DNA of 64,000 nt, from contig OZ024867.1 in assembly GCA_964017155.1 (NCBI GenBank), positions 27,549,609-27,613,608 on the forward strand. Reading direction: 5' to 3'. The notes beneath the pieces were generated by a model. It searched no databases, was not told the origin of the DNA, and worked only from the letters and a program-made list of their open reading frames with translations. Every line of letters starts with the position of its first letter. The stretch's first letter is position 1. A program made the position numbers and the translations under genes. This DNA is from Oasisia sp. SBJ-2009. Lineage: Eukaryota; Annelida; Polychaeta; Sabellida; Siboglinidae. Shown piece by piece: positions 48,012-60,480 of this stretch.

Positions 48012-48090
48012 CGTGTGCGTGTGCGTGTGCGTGTGCGTGTGCGTGTGCGTGTGCGTGTGCGTGTGCGTGTGCGTGCGTGTGCATGCATGC
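47927..48090. repeat. (AT)n followed by (GT)n/(GTGCGT)n microsatellite
   Basis: AT to about 47990, then GT, GTGCGT and GCAT units. It ends 138 bp before LMLN exon e. Confidence 0.97.
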
Positions 48091-48227
48091 ATGCATGCAT
48101 GTATGTATGTTAGTATGTGTGCATGTGTGTGTATGGTTGTATGTAGATATGTTTTCTAAGAAAACTAAACATTTTTTTCTCGAACTGGTATTCACACATT
48201 TGAATGTGCGATGCGTGTGTTTCGCAG

Positions 48228-48354
48228 AGGTAAATCAGTCCGACCTTACTGCGACACCTTTGACAGAACGCAATTGTTCTGTTCGGCGCAACGTCAGTTC
48301 CTTGCTAGATGTGACATGATCAAGCGGGCAAAAAATTTCTCAATTGAGTTCCAG
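48228..48354 (+). CDS. LMLN: LMLN-like exon e
   Basis: Acceptor GTGTGTTTCGCAG, donor GTGGGT at 48355; 127 nt. The first base completes the alanine begun in exon d. It encodes GKSVRPYCDTFDRTQLFCSA followed by QRQFLARCDMIKRAKNFSIE and FQ. The PYCDT....Q.....C.....R....C motif with three cysteines matches the LMLN segment SPYCDTL....L.C..DQRA.AVC. Spacing from the exon d cysteine to PYC is the same as in human LMLN as I remember it, which strongly supports the join across the 21.9-kb intron. Confidence 0.9.
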
Positions 48355-48360
48355 GTGGGT

Positions 48361-49424
48361 TGTTATAAATAAGTCATCTAATCGGATTCTAGTTATGCGT
48401 TAGACCCAATCATTACCATTATTATTTACTACGCTCCATACAATTAGATTTATTTTTAAATGTGCTATACAGTACGTGACTGCAACAACATAAATGCATT
48501 ACGAGAAATGTGGACGAAGTCGATTTCAAGGATTTCTTTTATTTCTTAAAGGTCTTGAACTGTTGTAGTGCAGTGTCATCAATTGCAACATGTGGATCGA
48601 TTGAGGTTTGGTTGGGTTAGGTAGTGCGTTATAGCGTCTTTGTATATTTTATAAATCAAATCAGTGTTGCAGCTTTTTCAAATTGTTTATGAATATAGTT
48701 GGTGTCTACGAGTGTATAGGTAATGATAGCAGCATAATCTACTAATAGCAATTCACAAATGCAAAGTTCTCGAGTTTTTAGTATAGCCAAGCTGAATAAT
48801 ACTTGTCTATCATGTATGGTGCTGTTGAAAACGCCTGCGCGAATATGTTCGGGTATTGTAGGCTGTACAGCTGCCAGAAAGGGAATAAACCAAGGTAGAT
48901 CGCGAGGCACATATTTGGTTTAGTTCATGGTTTATTTCAAGTGGGTCAGTATTTTTCACCGATAGACACAGCTCCTGCCGTACCGTCAAGTAATTCCTGA
49001 ATAATCCTCAAAGGCCTCAGGGCTTTCGCATCTGCTTAGTAAAATCCACAAAGTTTACCTGTCCATTTGGTTAAAAGCTTTAGACATGTAGGAGCTGTTG
49101 TTGTTCAACAGCTTTTTCCTGTAGTTGTAGTATCATGTCGATTGTCGAGCGTGAGGGACGAATTCCACGTTGACTTTCTGGGAGAATAACATATGCAATA
49201 GTTTGTAGCGTTGCGTTGTAGGGATTTTTGTAAGACTTTTCCCCACAGATAAAAGTAGGAAATTGCTCTGATAATGTCCATAGTCACTAGAATCACCGTT
49301 TTGTATATCGCATTTGAGGTAGTTGCTTGGTTATCCAACAGGTGCAGTAACATTTCAGCGGTTGAGCAGGAAATCTGTACCTATATATTTATTGCTTCCA
49401 GCAAGTATTCCATCTAGTATGTTT

Positions 49425-49428
<4 letters not shown>
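48361..49428. other. Unassigned LMLN intron sequence
   Basis: Short ORFs at 48656-48910 and 49105-49353 (minus) have no motif. On the minus strand, phrases such as LLQKS(L)QRNATNY and EVNVEFVP suggest a very old retroelement remnant, but I cannot support it. Confidence 0.3.
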
Positions 49429-49497
<69 letters not shown>

Positions 49498-49627
49498 TGA
49501 TAGACCCGTCACGTAACCATAGCACCCAAATACTGGCACGTCTCGTCATCAAAACAAATTGAGGTCGCTGTTTAAAAACTGTCCGACATTTCGTTAGCAT
49601 GCCCATTGATGTAATAAATAACTAAAG

Positions 49628-49676
<49 letters not shown>
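49429..49676. repeat. Two (AT)n microsatellites
   Basis: AT tracts at 49429-49492 and 49631-49676 with 138 bp of unassigned sequence between. Confidence 0.97.
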
Positions 49677-49678
<2 letters not shown>

Positions 49679-50560
49679 GCACTTTTTATACTTGATTTAA
49701 TTTTGTTAAGCACATTCGTAAACCCGGGATATGGCTCTTAACAAAGGTATCCTATGCTATCCTTGATAATATATGCTATGCTGTGCATGCTTGCTGTACA
49801 CGAAGTCCACATGATCATCATTCACTGCGCAACTACCTTTGCGTCTAACGACGCAACTACTTTGATGTGCACAAAACCGCCAGCCACAAAGGCGCCATCT
49901 GGATAAAATGAGATTGCAACACATAGACGCATTGCCTTGCCAGCATGCTGGCTTGTGCTTACGAAAGAACGTTGCTACATGTTTCAATTGCTAAGTGAAC
50001 GTGTTTGCTGGGAGTTGTTTGCATACATCCTGATCACAGTATGTGGATAAGATATTCTGTCACCAGATATACAGAAGCACGGAGGAAGCTATTCGAATGT
50101 ATTTTGTTCAAGTGATTATGTGTCAAACATTGAAAAGAAGATCGTCATAGGTAGTGGCGAACTATAAGATGTATTCCTGATATGTCTATGCAAGTACTAT
50201 TGAACTGTGAGCCATGCGCCATCCCAATACATGATAACATTGTTATGTGTTGTCGGTATGTAAGTGGACATGTCGATGGTGGCAATAGATGTGTTCTCAC
50301 TCCTCTTCTTGCCTGTTCCCTCCTTCCTTTCTTGTTTGTTTCCGGTTACTCGTATGTTATCGAGGCCGATCTTTCCGTGTATCGGAAACTGCCTTAGACA
50401 TAACCAACTTTATTTACGAATATTCCGAAAAAACATGACGAGCAACTGGGAATAAAAAAGTCTACGACAACTTGGAAAATATATTTTTGCTACTTACTGT
50501 ATTTCTGAAAGCATTTACCGTGGAATCTGTGTTGATTAATCGAAACCATGAACGTTTCAG

Positions 50561-50653
50561 AATGTTGGCACGGTTCCTACTGATGACAATCTCACCAGTG
50601 CCATTTACTACGGCGGACGACAACGTACCGCAGATTTCTGCCCTATGCTAGAA
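50561..50653 (+). CDS. LMLN: LMLN-like exon f
   Basis: Acceptor GAACGTTTCAG, donor GTAGGT at 50654; 93 nt, phase 0 at both ends. It encodes NVGTVPTDDNLTSAIYYGGR followed by QRTADFCPMLE. The counterpart in LMLN proteins is the conserved ..LP.YYGGSV..ADYCP..QE segment; YYGG, AD and CP are kept. It joins exon e without a shift. Confidence 0.88.
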
Positions 50654-51003
50654 GTAGGTGGAGAGTGACACATTAAGTTACTAAAAGCTAAGATACATAT
50701 TATATTATTCATATATCTTTTAGGTGCGGCGTTTGTGGTTGTGGTGATTGTATGAGGTTGTTTTCTTGAAAGACCCATCGCATTTACGAAACAAATTTTG
50801 TTTAGGGATTCGCCTTCATCTCCAAAAATACCGAAACACTTTTATTGTTTTGATTTATAATGCAACGTCGACTAAGGATGTATTATGTTATTGGTGTATA
50901 CCCAATGCTAAGACAAATGTACGCAGAGCTACCATATGGCTAGTAGAAACTGGTACTCTTGACACCAAACCCAAACATGTTATTACGAAGTAACATATTC
51001 ATC

Positions 51004-51008
<5 letters not shown>

Positions 51009-51081
<73 letters not shown>

Positions 51082-51480
51082 GTATCACTACTTTAATCGT
51101 GATTCTATAACCAGAACAGTGTCACAAAGGCTGTTATGTAGCAATATTGATTCTGTGACTATTTCATGTAGATTTTGATTAATTATGATGATTTATCAAA
51201 CAGCCGTTTCAAGATTTGTCGTACTCTGGTGGAGGCAAAATCCAACATCACCGCAACCGATCAGCAAAAATCAAATAATCGCAATACCTTTTGGCAACAC
51301 AATACAGTGGAACGTGAACTCGGGACCGTTTTATGCATTTTGTGATGATAGGAATACATTGAAAAGCGTCATTTAATTAATAAAATAAAACTGAATATGT
51401 AATAACATGCATTAAAATATGTAATGCAAGATGGCCGCCACCGGTCACCAATAATCGAATAATCGCAATACGTTTGGCAT
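51009..51480. repeat. (AT)n tract and a duplicated ATGGCCGCC-type segment
   Basis: AT repeat at 51009-51074. Further on, 51250-51300 and 51430-51480 share TCACC.xAxCGATCA/GGTCA, AAATAATCGCAATACxTTTT and GGCA.AACA, so a short segment is present twice, the second copy with the AAGATGGCCGCC box also seen elsewhere in the window. Confidence 0.7.
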
Positions 51481-53083
51481 AAACAACATACATACGCTAA
51501 GAAATAGTTTGGTGACGCAAATCATAAATAAAAGTGTAACAGCTTTATATGCCATAAAACGGCAAGAACATTTAAGCATAAATATGTATTACATTTTATA
51601 GAAGGAAGCTCTCCATTTTTTGATTAAATGAAATGTCTTATCATGTATGGCGTTGTTGGATTGTTTGATAAATAACCTCAAAATATATTTAATATCTTTA
51701 TTGTGGCAAAGTCCACATAACCAATTAACTAATCGAGACGAAAAACAATGAAAATATAATAGTCACAAATATTACAATAAACATCAAACTTATTTCATGT
51801 TCATGTGTTTATAGAGATACGAATCTGATCCAAATTGCACAATACCATAACTGAGATATATTATGTTACCTGAATATAGCCCATAGCAATTGTGCATAAT
51901 AAGTTTCTACACACTATGTCACATTAATAGGCGAATTTACGAATATGCATTTTATTATTTTGCATGTTTCCGTTTTGATGGCATACATGAAATGAAAGCA
52001 AATGTTTTGTTATTAAACAAATATATCTCAATAATCTGTTTTAAACATCTACGTTAGTTTTTTAATAAATGCCAAATTTTACTATTGTTGCTGACACATC
52101 TCAGTAAGACACATGTTTGGAAATATATTTCATTCATCACATCCGTTCTCAAGATCATAGCCCTCCTCACTCTAGACCACCTTCTGCAAAACGTTGGTGA
52201 GGTATCTTCACCTTACTCGCAATTACGTAGTTCTGTCCATGTCATGTTGCGCGTCTTACAACTGCCTCGGGTTCTGGTGGCACGTTTAATACGATGACAA
52301 TTCACTTTTTACCATCATCATTATAATGCCATCCTATTCTTGTTAGATCTTGCATAATGGGTTCGGTTACTGTCTCATATGTCCAAATGGTAAATGCTGG
52401 CTTGGTAACGTGCACGTAATATGTGTTGTATAGTGGCACCACCTCAACATTTTCCGAGTCCAAAATGTCATAGCTTTCAATGAGATCATCAAACGTCTCT
52501 CTTTCGGCGTATATATTGCCCCTTTCTTCGATATTTTAAATATCCTTCTTTTCAAGAAACTGGCCGAATGCCACGCCTGGGTTTGATCTTTAACATGTCA
52601 AACATTGATTTATTTTATTATGGCTCCACGCATGCGTTATTTCGTTTCGTTATTATGTGGAGATGATTGTATATGGCCCACGTTGGGGTCTGCATATATT
52701 TCCATATTTCTTCTTTCTGATTGAATCTTAAAACCATGATATGGTCACCAAGTGAGGCCAGTGCATGTGCTAATTCCTTGCTATTTGTTGCTGTCAACTA
52801 CCTTCCTGTTCCGACTCTGTCCCACAATGACTCCTGGGCACAAACTACCGCGCATTTGCATGTAAACTAAACACATTGTTCATATCGTGCTGCGCGTATA
52901 ATTGATGTGTTTCATATAATGTTTGCCTTGCTCTGCATTTGCTTATATAGTGCGAGTCTGGACTTTTTCTTTTGTAATTATTAATTGTGTACACTAATAA
53001 TAATTAACTAACTTAACCAGTGCTGATTTGTTACAGCTCGAGTATCGTGTGATATTATTACAGATAACACGATGTTTTTTCAG
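51481..53083. other. Unassigned LMLN intron sequence
   Basis: AT-rich; no gene, terminal repeat or RNA feature recognised. The ORF at 52085-52297 has no motif. Confidence 0.35.
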
Positions 53084-53156
53084 ACATTTTTCATTACAAC
53101 ATCGGTGACGCAGGAAACGGTACCTGCTTTGTGCAACAACGTGGCTGCACAACCGA
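53084..53156 (+). CDS. LMLN: LMLN-like exon g
   Basis: Strong acceptor GATGTTTTTTCAG, consensus donor GTAAGT at 53157; 73 nt, phase 0 in and phase 1 out. It encodes TFFITTSVTQETVPALCNNV followed by AAQP. Sequence conservation is weak: in LMLN this is the variable stretch between ..CP..QEF.W and the NYG..S.C motif, with one Cys before an NQP-like triplet (C....AQP here). The call rests on phase agreement with exons f and h and on correct length. Another frame gives FHYNIGDAGNGTCFVQQRGC, which also looks protein-like, but its phases fit neither neighbour. Confidence 0.65.
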
Positions 53157-53270
53157 GTAAGTGTTGATGAACTTATATAAATCAGACACACTTTGCATTT
53201 ACTTATAGCTATGAAACTGTCGGACATTACATCATTAGGTGTTACAATTCCGATTTAAACTAGTACAATA

Positions 53271-53650
53271 GGGCGTGTAAGTGGGTCACGCTACATGGCG
53301 AGACACCGTGCGACTGGAGCTGATTTGTGGACTGGTCACAAGAATAATATTCGATGAATGACAGTTGTAACTTCCGACTGATGAATACTAGGAAAATCAG
53401 GACATAAATATCTTGTGTTATACCTTTCTTATCTGAAATATCCGATTTAATATTGAGTTTTACCACAAAATCATAGACATGGCGATTTATGTAGTGCAGA
53501 TAATAGACACTCCCCACAATATTAGGTCGTATGTGGCTTTTATGGGATTTGCATTTTACATAGCTGGACGTTGTGGTTTCGATAAGCACTTATATCTGAC
53601 AAGTTGTTTAAATGGACATAATGATAACACATATATGGATCAGGTCGTAG
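53271..53650 (+). repeat. Interspersed repeat family A, copy 3 (truncated)
   Basis: Starts AGGGCGTGTAAGTGGGTCAC like the other copies and ends at about 53650, half-way through. It contains GGGATTTGCATTTTACAT and TTTCGATAAGCACTTATATC, shared with copy 2, and lacks some 70 bp near its start. Confidence 0.85.
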
Positions 53651-53823
53651 AAAAACGTACAATTGGGGCTGGACAGGCAAAAATAATAAAACTCACAATT
53701 ACTTTAAACAACTTTATTACACTTGAAGAACAACTTATTCCATTCATTTAGCACCAAATTATACTGACTTAATACTAGCGGTTCAGTTTTTATAGATTGT
53801 CAAAGAAAACGCAATGTGATCGG

Positions 53824-55661
53824 CAAACGTCCGTGATCGAAATAAATTGAACAACAATTAAAGACCCTTTAATATCTCAGATTAACTGCAAATTTTGTTT
53901 ATAACTAGCCATGATATGTATGTTTGAAAGTACAGAAAATGAATAAGCACATTAAAGAATCTTTAAAATGATATGCTAATCAACTTTCACCGATGACTGA
54001 AAATAGCGCAAATCCTTGGAAAACACTTTTTACTTTACCCTTGCATACTTCAAAAATGCTCTCTTGCACATGAAAGTCACTCTACACAATCTACGACATA
54101 TCTACTTTACAAAATATGTGGTCCAGCGCACTCACAAACAGCACCATTGTCTCATAGCCGACATATACAAAGTCATATAAAATTGCGTAGAAATCACGGA
54201 CGTTTGTTACTGGTATTATTTACTTAAGACACTTGTACTAAACATCTTCATATCATCTCAAAACGTCTTCTACATGTACAAAAAAAGTTGATCTTTGGTT
54301 ATAGCTATACAAGTATATATATTTTTACCATTTCGACCATTCACTGTATGTGTCATTACTTTGAAAATTTAAACATTTGTTTTAACTTTCCCCAGGTTAC
54401 AAGTGCTCTCAAATACAACAGAACCTCTTCTATATCCTTAATATACAAGGCCAACATGTTTACTATTAGTTTTAACAGTAATAAAGACCTTTCTAACACT
54501 TGCAGGTGAACAGTATGCCTGCTTACCATATATACATAAAACTCACGGACTTTTGCGTAAAATTCACTGACGTTTGCTACTGGTATCATTTACTTAAGAC
54601 ACTTGTATGAGTACTAAGCATCGTCATATCATCTCAAAACATCTTCTACATGTACAAAAAAGGTTGATCTGTGCTTACAGCTATACACAAGTATATATTT
54701 CAACCATTCACTGTATGTTTTATGATTTTGAAAAATAAAAACACTTTGTTTTACTTCCTCCAGATTATGTGTCGTCTCATTTATACAAATATATCACAGA
54801 ACCTCTTCTATACCCTTAATGTACAAGGCCAACATGTTTACTATTAGTTTTAACAGTAATAAAGAACTTTCTAACACTTGCAGGTGAACAGTATACCTGT
54901 TTACCATATATACATACAATTCACGGACTTTTGCGTAAAAATCACGGACGTTTGTTACTGGTATCATTTACTTAAGACACTTGTATGAGTACTTAGCATC
55001 TTCATATCATCTCAAAACGTCTTCTACGTGTACAAAAGAGGTTGATCTGTGCATACAGCTATATACATGTATATATTTCTACCATTCACTGTATGTGTTA
55101 TGATTTAGAAAAATAAAAACCCTTTTTGTTTTGCTTTCTCCAGATTATGTGTGGTCCCACTTATACAAATATATCACAGAACCTCTTCTATACCCTAAAT
55201 GTACAAGGCCAACATGTTTACTATTAGTTTCAACAGTGAAAACGATCATTCTGCCAGTTTCAGTCACCTTCTCGTATATTTAAATAGTATATTTAAATAA
55301 AAATCACGGACGTTTGTTTTAATTTCGACGCCAGTTGTAAGGCCAATACACAAACTGGAGTGAAACTTTTGTTCACGATTGAAGAATGTGGTACAAGAAA
55401 CGAGAACTGCTATAGGAAATAGCTAGAAAATTATAATTATATGCAAGAGAGGTAAAAATGTTGTTGAACAAACGTCCGTGATTTTTATCAGTATAATTCT
55501 GTTCATGTGCCACCCTAGCCAAGGGAAGTGGATGTGGCTAAAACTGTTTCCACCCACAACAATGCAACAACGTACCCTTGTCCATAAGTGGTAAAAATAA
55601 TATGGTGCCCACTTTCTTAACATCCAAATTGGGCTATTGAAATATAATTCACGGACGTTTG
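53824..55661. repeat. Array of a 13-bp motif with ~370-bp tandem units
   Basis: The 13-mer TCACGGACGTTTG (or its G/T or single-base variants) occurs at 54194, 54543, 54564, 54921, 54942, 55304 and 55649, and its reverse complement CAAACGTCCGTGA at 53824 and 55469. Between 54194 and 55303 three head-to-tail units of 362-378 bp each start with the motif followed by TTACTGGTAT.ATTTACTTA, and share TCATATCATCTCAAAACGTC and GGCCAACATGTTTACTATTA. The outermost copies (53824 reversed, 55649 forward) form terminal inverted repeats of an ~1.84-kb element. No gene inside. Confidence 0.85.
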
Positions 55662-56049
55662 TTTAAATAAATTTCTCATTTGAATGAGAATTGAAAAAAT
55701 TGTGCCGGCCAAAATCATGTTTAAATGTCATGGAAATGTAAACTGTGTCTACTCACTTACTAGACAAATAATAAGTTTGGGATTTTCTAACTTTATATTA
55801 CTTGAAATAAGATACATTTAAAAAATGAAGAAATGCTCAAAAATGCATTTCCCCCCTTTTTTGTAATTTATAGGCCAATAACAAAAGAAATCCTCGTCAG
55901 ACTTATACAAATTTAAATTTTTCTGAAAGTCCAAACAATTCTCTATTGAATGATACTAAGAAGAATTAGATTGGTATACAGGTTTTTACTCTATACCCAT
56001 GTAAAGCTGAAAAACTGTGAAAATGGAGAATTGTACGTTTTTCTAAGAC
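55662..56049. other. Unassigned sequence
   Basis: AT-rich, no feature recognised. Confidence 0.35.
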
Positions 56050-57465
56050 CTCATCCATATACGTTTGCCCCAAACAGGTTGTACTGCGCGAAAAATTGCA
56101 CTTTTCATAATTAATCAACATCGCCAAACACAAGTACAAGCCGGCGATGCCATGGCAACCACTTCAAATTCATGATTTCCGTGAGCATTGTCACCGGCAA
56201 AGTGTTCCACTGCTTATGCTTGTAATAATCCTTCGGACAGTATAACTGAACTAGTTGGTAAATGCTTCAAGGATGAAGCAGGACTGGGGTAATATGAATG
56301 GGAGTGGCACTACTACAGGGTAAATGCTTCGCAGCTAAAACACGTTTGAGACTCGCGTTAAAGTAAGGAGACAAGCCCCCCTCGCCCCCTCCCCCCGCCC
56401 ACCTCCCTTCCCCGTTCATTCATATTTCCGGCTGAAATTGCGCCACTGCAGATGGTTCCTCACCACCGGTCACATCGCATGTCGAATATTCCTTGGGAAC
56501 CCTCGACTCAGTGACAGGTAACAGGGACTTTTGCCAGCTGGCACCGCGAACTATTTTTCTCCGTGGCGAGATCGCATACTTTTTATAGGGGTGGAAAATA
56601 GCCAAATATGCGGCAAAATGGGGGGGGGGGCATTCAACCACTGGTGACGGCCTGGGCTCAAATTATCATTGGTGGTTGGGCAAACACGGAGCCAAGCCTG
56701 CTACGAACAGCATGCCAGCGCACATTTCATCCAGAAATATGAATGAACGGGGAAGGGAGGTGGGCGGGGGGAGGGGGTAGGGGGCGAGGGGGCGAGGGAG
56801 GCTTGTCTCCTAACTTTAACTCGAGTCTCAAACGTGTTTTAGCTGCGAAGCATTTACCCTGTAGTAGTACCACTCCCATTCATATTACCCCAGTCCTGCT
56901 TCATCCTTGAAGCATCTACCAACTAGTTTAATTCCTTTACCCGCGAAGCCAACATATGTATATAAATTAGTATGCATAGCGAGAAACACGTCGTTTTCCG
57001 AGACCATGTGATCCAGCCAGTCGCTTCGGCGGCAAAAAACCTGCGCCATTTCTGGATCGCGTGATAGCATGATAGAGAATGGTGGCGCCACACAACGGAG
57101 TTTTCAGGACTAGCCAACACGCCACGATCCATTTGTTGAAAAAAGGGGCAGCGGTTAGAGCCTTTGCATTTCTGAACGTCGACAGTTTGAAACATCGAAA
57201 ACTCGAGTTGAAGGACGAAAATCAAAAATCGACGGTTTTATTAGTTTGATGCATGCTCTGGGCTTTCCAAAATGGTATAGCGCATGTCTGTAGCTATTCC
57301 CAATCGCTGGATCAATTCGGATTCGCAATAGGGGTCAGGAATCTATATTCCATTCATATTAGGAGTCCTATACGTTAACATAGAGAATATGGACTGTCTG
57401 CCCCCAACTGCCCCAGCCTCGTTTTCGCGCGCGAGGCTTGCATGCCCTATACAATACAATAAACT
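56050..57465 (+). repeat. Interspersed repeat family A, copy 4, split by an insertion
   Basis: The left part (56050-56246) has TACGTTTGCCCCAAACAGG, AGTACAAGCCGGCGATGCCA and TCCTTCGGACAGTATAACTG. The right part (57358-57465) has GTCCTATACGTTAACATAGA, GAATATGGACTGTCTGCCCC and the terminal GAGGCTTGCATGCCCTATA. About 1.1 kb lies between, replacing about 50 bp of the family. The far left half is missing. Confidence 0.85.
56247..56936. mobile_element. Fold-back element with ~200-bp inverted arms
   Basis: The left arm (56247-56448) and right arm (about 56713-56936) are inverted copies with few mismatches: CTAGTTGGTAAATGCTTCAA, GGATGAAGCAGGACTGGGGT, ATGCTTCGCAGCTAAAACAC and GTTCATTCATATTT each have a reversed partner. 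Both arms contain a polypyrimidine/polypurine G+C stretch (CCCCTCGCCCCCT type). The 265-bp core and the following 56937-57357 have no recognised gene. The insertion edge in repeat A coincides with the left arm, but not with the right arm, so the moved unit may extend to 57357. Confidence 0.85.
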
Positions 57466-57689
57466 CTAATAGTCCCCAATGAGTAAATTATTGTGGTAGA
57501 TAATGACATAACACAACATAACACAACAATATTATTGGCAGTGCTTATAATAGTAGTGCGCCCCATTTTATCCCTCCCATCCTACCCGATCACTTTTCCC
57601 TCTCCGAATCGGAGCATACGGCGTTAGAAATCGTTACTTAGTCCTGGCCCTGACCTATAGGTCCGTATACAATCCGTACTTAAGAAAGT

Positions 57690-58204
57690 GCCAATGCTGA
57701 TGTTGCCATTTTTAATGGCAGCCAAAGTAAATGTCCATTATGTTAATAATTGTGTCATGTAGAACAATACATATGGCATGCATATGTATGTTTTAGGTAA
57801 TGAGGATTTCAAATATAACATGTATGGCCTTCTCGAGCTTTCACGTCCGCCATGTTTAAAGATGGCGGTCGCCAATACAAATGTAACAATATCACAAGCA
57901 CCACGTCACATAGATAAATTATGTTTGATATGTTGGATATGTTGATACATAGCGATGTCAAAGGTGTATATATTTTGTAGTATTCACCATTTTACAGGAT
58001 GGCGCCGGATAAAGCCTATTCGTATTATTTTCATGGCCGAAGAATTGCTTAGTTTAGAGACATAATGTTGATATCAAAATGTGGGGTGTTTTGAAGTGAT
58101 GACGTGTTGTATAAAACTGTTGACCTACACCGACACTCATATTTGTTAAATATGCCGTCCGGCTAAGCAGACTATTTATATATCCTGCTCATCGTCATGC
58201 TGTC
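57690..58204 (+). repeat. Dispersed ATGGCGGTCG repeat
   Basis: TGCCATTTTTAATGGC, ATTAATAATTGTGTCATxTAGA, CGTCCGCCATGTTTAAAGAT then GGCGGTCGCCAATAC correspond to 16680-16890 (TGCCATTTTTAAAGATGGCG then GTCGTCAATAC). It belongs to the same dispersed group as 20880-21660. Confidence 0.6.
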
Positions 58205-58805
58205 GGTCGCGACGCGACAAAGACTGTTTCCATCACTTGACTACTGCTCTCAATGTATCTCTATGCTGTGAGAATGCTGTCCACGAGTCGGTCTTTATGT
58301 ATCTAAGTTTCAGGTTTCTCTTGTTGGTATCTTTGAACCGGAGACGAGGGCGCCCTCTCTTTATGTGACCAGAAGTTAGTTGAGGGTAGATAATTTGCTT
58401 TAGTAACTTGTCTGGTGACATCCTCATGAGGTGTCCAGTCCACCTGAGATTCTTTCTGATCAGAAGATTTTCCATAGATGGCAGCCCTGTCCGTTCGAGT
58501 ATGTCCTTGTTTGTCACTTTGTCCATCCAGATTATCCTCATGACGAACGCAGATGTCGCATCATGAAGGCATGCAGCTTTTTCACCTGTCGTCTGTACAT
58601 TGTCCAGGCCTCGGCTCCGCATAGGAGGGAGGACAGCACGATTGCACGGTATATTTTGCCTTTAACCCGCATGGACACATTGTGGTTGTTCCAGAGTATC
58701 TGACGTAGTCGGCCGAAAGATGCACTAGCCTTAGCCATCCTCCTCTGTATTTCATCGTCAATGCATCCATTACTTGATATACTGCGGGTATATGAATGTT
58801 TTAAG
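58205..58805 (-). pseudogene. RTE-like LINE, 3' part of RT (LINE-E)
   Basis: Reading downward: SISSNGCIDDEIQRRMAKAS then ASFGRLRQILWNNHNVSMRV, KGKIYRAIVLSSLLCGAEAW then TMYRRQVKKLHAFMMRHLR; after a frame change VMRIIWMDKVTNKDILERTG then LPSMENLLIRKNLRWTGHLM, KRGRPRLRFKDTNKRNLKL and DSWTAFSQHRDTLRAVVK to a stop near 58233. This is the well-known C-terminal region of RTE/Jockey-like ORF2 (..GHVxRM....L.K.....L..G.R..GRP..RWKD). Only one shift separates the halves, so it is fairly recent, but all upstream RT and endonuclease sequence is missing. Confidence 0.88.
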
Positions 58806-58859
58806 AACGACATAATTGCCAAAATATAGGGTTTGCAGACGCGATGATGTGTTATTTTA

Positions 58860-59002
58860 GTTATTTTTTAACTTAGCCTATGTTCGTATACCTGCCATTT
58901 TTAATGATGATGTTTCGTTAAAACCTACTAAAAATGTCGGTAGATGTCAAAGATAATACATCACATCATCACATTTAAAAATCTTACATGTTACTTTAAT
59001 TT

Positions 59003-59060
<58 letters not shown>

Positions 59061-59480
59061 CTTCGTGGTTGCCTTTGAAATAGCTATTAAAAGGCTTTTT
59101 GGGAGCCATCTTATAAAATGTTCGATATTACAAACTGGCGATATTTGAAAGTCACTAAAGATTAAAAACATATTACAGTTTAAACCAACATTCATAAAAA
59201 ACTACATTTGGCTGATTATGTAGTTCTTAACATATGGATGCTTAGGCGGACGCCGTATTAAAACATGGCTAATATGTGAATGTCGGTGAAGTTAAAATAC
59301 ATTTGACATCGCTATTCACATGGCTATCCAACACCTTACGCGTAATTGCTCTATTATGATGTAGCAGATGAAGTATTTTTACACGGATATTGAGGGCCAC
59401 CATCTTTAAAAAAAATGGCGACGTGAAAGCCGGAGAAGTCCACACATGCTATATTATACATGAACCCTAAAACATAGATA
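58860..59480. repeat. Dispersed repeat with (AT)n tract
   Basis: AT dinucleotides at 58998-59058; the rest is distantly related to 21290-21660 (TTGAAAGTCACTAAAGAT, CGCTATTCACATGG, GGAGAAGTCCA). Confidence 0.6.
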
Positions 59481-59774
59481 TCCATGCCACAATTATTGCT
59501 TTTTTATGACGCGGTTATCAAGATGCGGGACATTTAATTTGGCAGCCCTTTTGAAAAAGGGTGTCCCTAAGTTTTTTTTTTTTTTATTATTCCACCTAGT
59601 GGAATGTTAAAGCTATATGTATATATTATTCAAATCGACATTAAAAGTTTCTTAAAAGTCGAGTCAATATTAACAGTTTCTTAAATGTGCAAACGGGACT
59701 TTTGGGTAGGTCCTAGCAATTTAGTATACTGCTTGTGTGTAAAGACACAATTATAACAGCAACATAAGTTTTAC

Positions 59775-60480
59775 TGTGATAACCTATTACATTTAGGCGA
59801 GCGGCAGAACCACCTAACATACCGATTTAAATGCTCCCCCCATACACACACCCAAATGTTATAGCATTGGAAAGCCCTGCATTTCCCCGTCACGACCTGT
59901 CTCGTAGAGTTGCCAAGTGGATCAGCAAGCGTTAATCCGAGGTCAAACAAGGTCACCATAAAACGATCAATTTTAGAAATCGGGCTCTTTTGAAAACTTA
60001 TCGATATTAACATGGCTACGTAGCTATTTTACATTATTTGAAATTGGCCGAGCCATATATTGTTGGAAACGCAATATCTTATCTCAAAGATAATGAACAA
60101 TATTGTGTTGTTTCCTGATACGATAAGAATAATAACAAGGTCAAATAACATCACTCAAAACATTACGATAATTGGAAAGTGTACGATGCCGCGAAAATTA
60201 TGACGGTATACTGACTGTGTGCCTACTGTACAACTATGGACAATTCATAAATTGTGTGAAAGATCAGTTTCCCCGTCAAAATGCGGTGCGACGTGGAACT
60301 GTGATGTAGGTTGTATTGAGCGACTTTCAAATATGGTCACCGTAAATTGATGAACGTTAGAAATTGCGCCATTCCGTACAGGTTATATAATTTCTGGTTG
60401 CTTACATCTGCATCACCTATGTACTCATGGACATATCACATACAATTGGAAAGGCATATTTTATCCCCGTGACAATGGAG
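59775..60480 (-). repeat. Interspersed repeat family D, copy 2 (inverted)
   Basis: Reverse-complement match to 19376-19990. Contains GGTCAAACAAGGTCACCATA, TCACCGTAAATTGATGAACG, ATTTCTGGTTGCTTACAT and TCATGGACATATCACATACA. Confidence 0.85.

Noticed and set aside
53086..53156. Alternative frame of LMLN exon g (NIGDAGNGTCFVQQRGC)
   Set aside because: It looks protein-like, but its splice phases agree with neither neighbouring exon, while phase 0 in and phase 1 out joins both.
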